A stretch of 8,289 nt of DNA from Gammaproteobacteria bacterium RIFCSPHIGHO2_02_FULL_42_13 (GTDB taxonomy: Bacteria > Pseudomonadota > Gammaproteobacteria > UBA12402). Under the pieces are notes generated by a model. That model worked only from the letters and a program-made list of their open reading frames with translations, had not been told where the DNA came from and did no database searches. Both the position numbers and the translations under genes were made by a program. Shown here one piece after another: positions 7,326 through 8,289 of this stretch (position 1 is the stretch's first letter; each line of letters opens with the position of its first letter). The stretch lies in the NCBI GenBank assembly GCA_001801405.1, contig MGXQ01000024.1, positions 1 through 8,289 on the forward strand, read 5' to 3'.

Positions 7326-7344
7326 TCATACATCATCATACATC
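7325..7344. repeat. Tandem 10-bp direct repeat at the convergent stop codons
   Basis: ATCATACATC occurs twice in perfect tandem. The first copy starts on the last base of the icmB stop codon. On the minus strand the repeat encodes the last residues and stop of the peptide synthetase (MYDDV then TGA). With a single copy, the minus-strand gene would end two residues earlier at a TAA overlapping the icmB stop, so the duplication looks like a slippage product that shifted the end of that gene. Confidence 0.8.
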
Positions 7345-8289
7345 GAGCACAGCGCGACAAAGGCTTGCATATTATTTTTTTCTAAAACAGTTTCATGCGA
7401 ACCCGGTACGTGATGGACGGTGATGGGTTGTTGAGCGTGTTGATCCCAAAAATTGAACGGAGAGGGCATCGATTCAAAAAAGGGAAGAATGGTTTGCGCT
7501 TTGAATAAGATAATCTTGTGAGGGATTGTTGAAATACGATATTGTTCAAAGAGTTGAGCGCGTTGCCATTGTAATTTTAATAGTTGTTCTAGGAATAAGT
7601 CTTTTTCGCCCAACTGTTTTTGCCACTGTTGTTGTTGGCGTTTTAAGGAGTCGTCTAAAACAGCTTTTTGTTTGATGGAGTCGGGATAGCGCGCCCATCC
7701 ATCGATTAGCATAATATCAGGAACGGCATCGCCGAGTTGGCGCGCCATTTCTACTGCGACGGTGGCGCCGGAGGAATAGCCGCCTAAATGATAAGGCCCT
7801 TTGGGGTATATTGCTTGGATCATTTTAATGTAATATGTCGCCATGGATTCAACGGAATCAAATAATGGATTTCCCAGCTGTATACCAGGATCTTGTATGG
7901 CATAGACGGGGCGCTTTAATTGCTGCGCGAGCGGATAATAACAAAAGACGGTGCCGCCAATGGGATGTACTAAGAATAATGGTTGTTTATCGCTGTGTTG
8001 ATTGAGCAAAATCAGATCGGCGCTTAACTGTGATTGTGAATCGATATAACGTGCCAGTTGTTCAATGGTTGGATGTTGAGCCAAATCTCTCAATGTTAAT
8101 GGTGGTTGGACGGGGATGGCGCTTAAAAACTCCAAGGCTTTTAATGAATGACCGCCGAGTTCAAAGAAATCGGCATCGATAGATATGGTTTTTTGCCCAA
8201 ACAAGCGTTGCCAATGATCGGCTAAAATTTTTTGCGTTGGCGTTTGGGGTAAACGAACAGGGTGCGCCGCGTTCGGCGCGGGTTTGGGC
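7326..8289 (-). CDS. Nonribosomal peptide synthetase, terminal carrier and thioesterase domains (5' part outside window)
   Basis: These are the last 320 residues of a modular enzyme that builds a peptide on carrier domains and releases it with a thioesterase. The frame is open to the right edge. A TTG at 8204 could be taken as a start, but it falls inside the carrier domain, and the in-frame stretch before it (TPTQKILADHW) is the usual beginning of such a domain, so the gene is cut. The carrier has GGHS, with the phosphopantetheine serine at codon 8147-8145. A short linker leads to a type I thioesterase with LVHPIGG, the nucleophile motif GYSSG (serine codon 7775-7773), a likely catalytic Asp in LIDGW (7703-7701) and His in PGSHE (7397-7395). 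All catalytic residues are present, so the end of the assembly line looks functional. The substrate and product cannot be told. The gene converges on icmB with no spacer. Confidence 0.93.
   Translation of the reverse strand, partial: PKPAPNAAHPVRLPQTPTQKILADHWQRLFGQKTISIDADFFELGGHSLKALEFLSAIPVQPPLTLRDLAQHPTIEQLARYIDSQSQLSADLILLNQHSDKQPLFLVHPIGGTVFCYYPLAQQLKRPVYAIQDPGIQLGNPLFDSVESMATYYIKMIQAIYPKGPYHLGGYSSGATVAVEMARQLGDAVPDIMLIDGWARYPDSIKQKAVLDDSLKRQQQQWQKQLGEKDLFLEQLLKLQWQRAQLFEQYRISTIPHKIILFKAQTILPFFESMPSPFNFWDQHAQQPITVHHVPGSHETVLEKNNMQAFVALCSMYDDV

Noticed and set aside
7326..7420. Search for an intrinsic terminator after icmB or at the end of the synthetase
   Set aside because: No GC-rich stem followed by T is present; the T-rich run near 7374-7382 has no stem before it.
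8202..8204. TTG at 8204 (minus strand) as the start of the last gene
   Set aside because: It lies within the carrier domain; the preceding in-frame residues are typical of the domain's first helix and the frame stays open to the window edge.
8264..8279. GC-rich inverted repeat (6-bp arms, 4-base loop) at the right edge
   Set aside because: The short stem lies in the Pro/Ala-rich linker between synthetase domains; codon bias for Ala and Pro explains it, and no T run follows in either direction.

Overview
The window looks like a chromosomal stretch from a gammaproteobacterium of the order Legionellales (a Legionella/Coxiella/Rickettsiella/Aquicella-type organism; the genus cannot be fixed from sequence reading alone). 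The basis is an uninterrupted plus-strand run of six Dot/Icm type IVB secretion genes in the order known from that group: icmE/dotG, icmG/dotF, icmC/dotE, icmD/dotP, icmJ/dotN and icmB/dotO. The DNA is moderately AT-rich and codon use looks similar throughout, so nothing marks the cluster as a recent import.

Layout. Bases 1-1764 carry the 3' part of icmE; its frame is open to the left edge, so the gene starts outside the window. Then follow icmG (1796-2674), icmC (2694-3227), icmD (3260-3661), icmJ (3677-4294) and icmB (4302-7325). Gaps are 7 to 32 bases, with no promoter or terminator visible, so they are almost certainly one transcript that began upstream. From 7326 to the right edge the minus strand encodes the end of a nonribosomal peptide synthetase: a carrier-protein domain and a terminal thioesterase. 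It is open to the right edge. The stop codons of icmB and the synthetase abut with no base between them. No gene-free stretch exceeds about 32 bases, and I see no RNA genes, insertion sequences or CRISPR arrays.

How the genes work together. IcmE/DotG is the VirB10-like central channel protein and IcmG/DotF an inner-membrane and periplasmic partner, both of the core complex that spans the envelope. IcmC/DotE and IcmD/DotP are small inner-membrane components. IcmJ/DotN is a zinc-binding subunit of the DotL coupling complex that receives effectors. IcmB/DotO is the VirB4-type ATPase at the cytoplasmic base. The synthetase is a separate secondary-metabolite function whose product cannot be told from this fragment.

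Most of the window is a known system. The points that deserve a second look are a nested helical repeat array in the icmE product (three 60-residue units, each made of two half-units), an apparent paralogy between the icmC and icmD products, a perfect 12-bp hairpin early in icmJ, the HNH-like residue set in IcmJ, and the zero-gap junction with a peptide synthetase where Legionella has further secretion genes.
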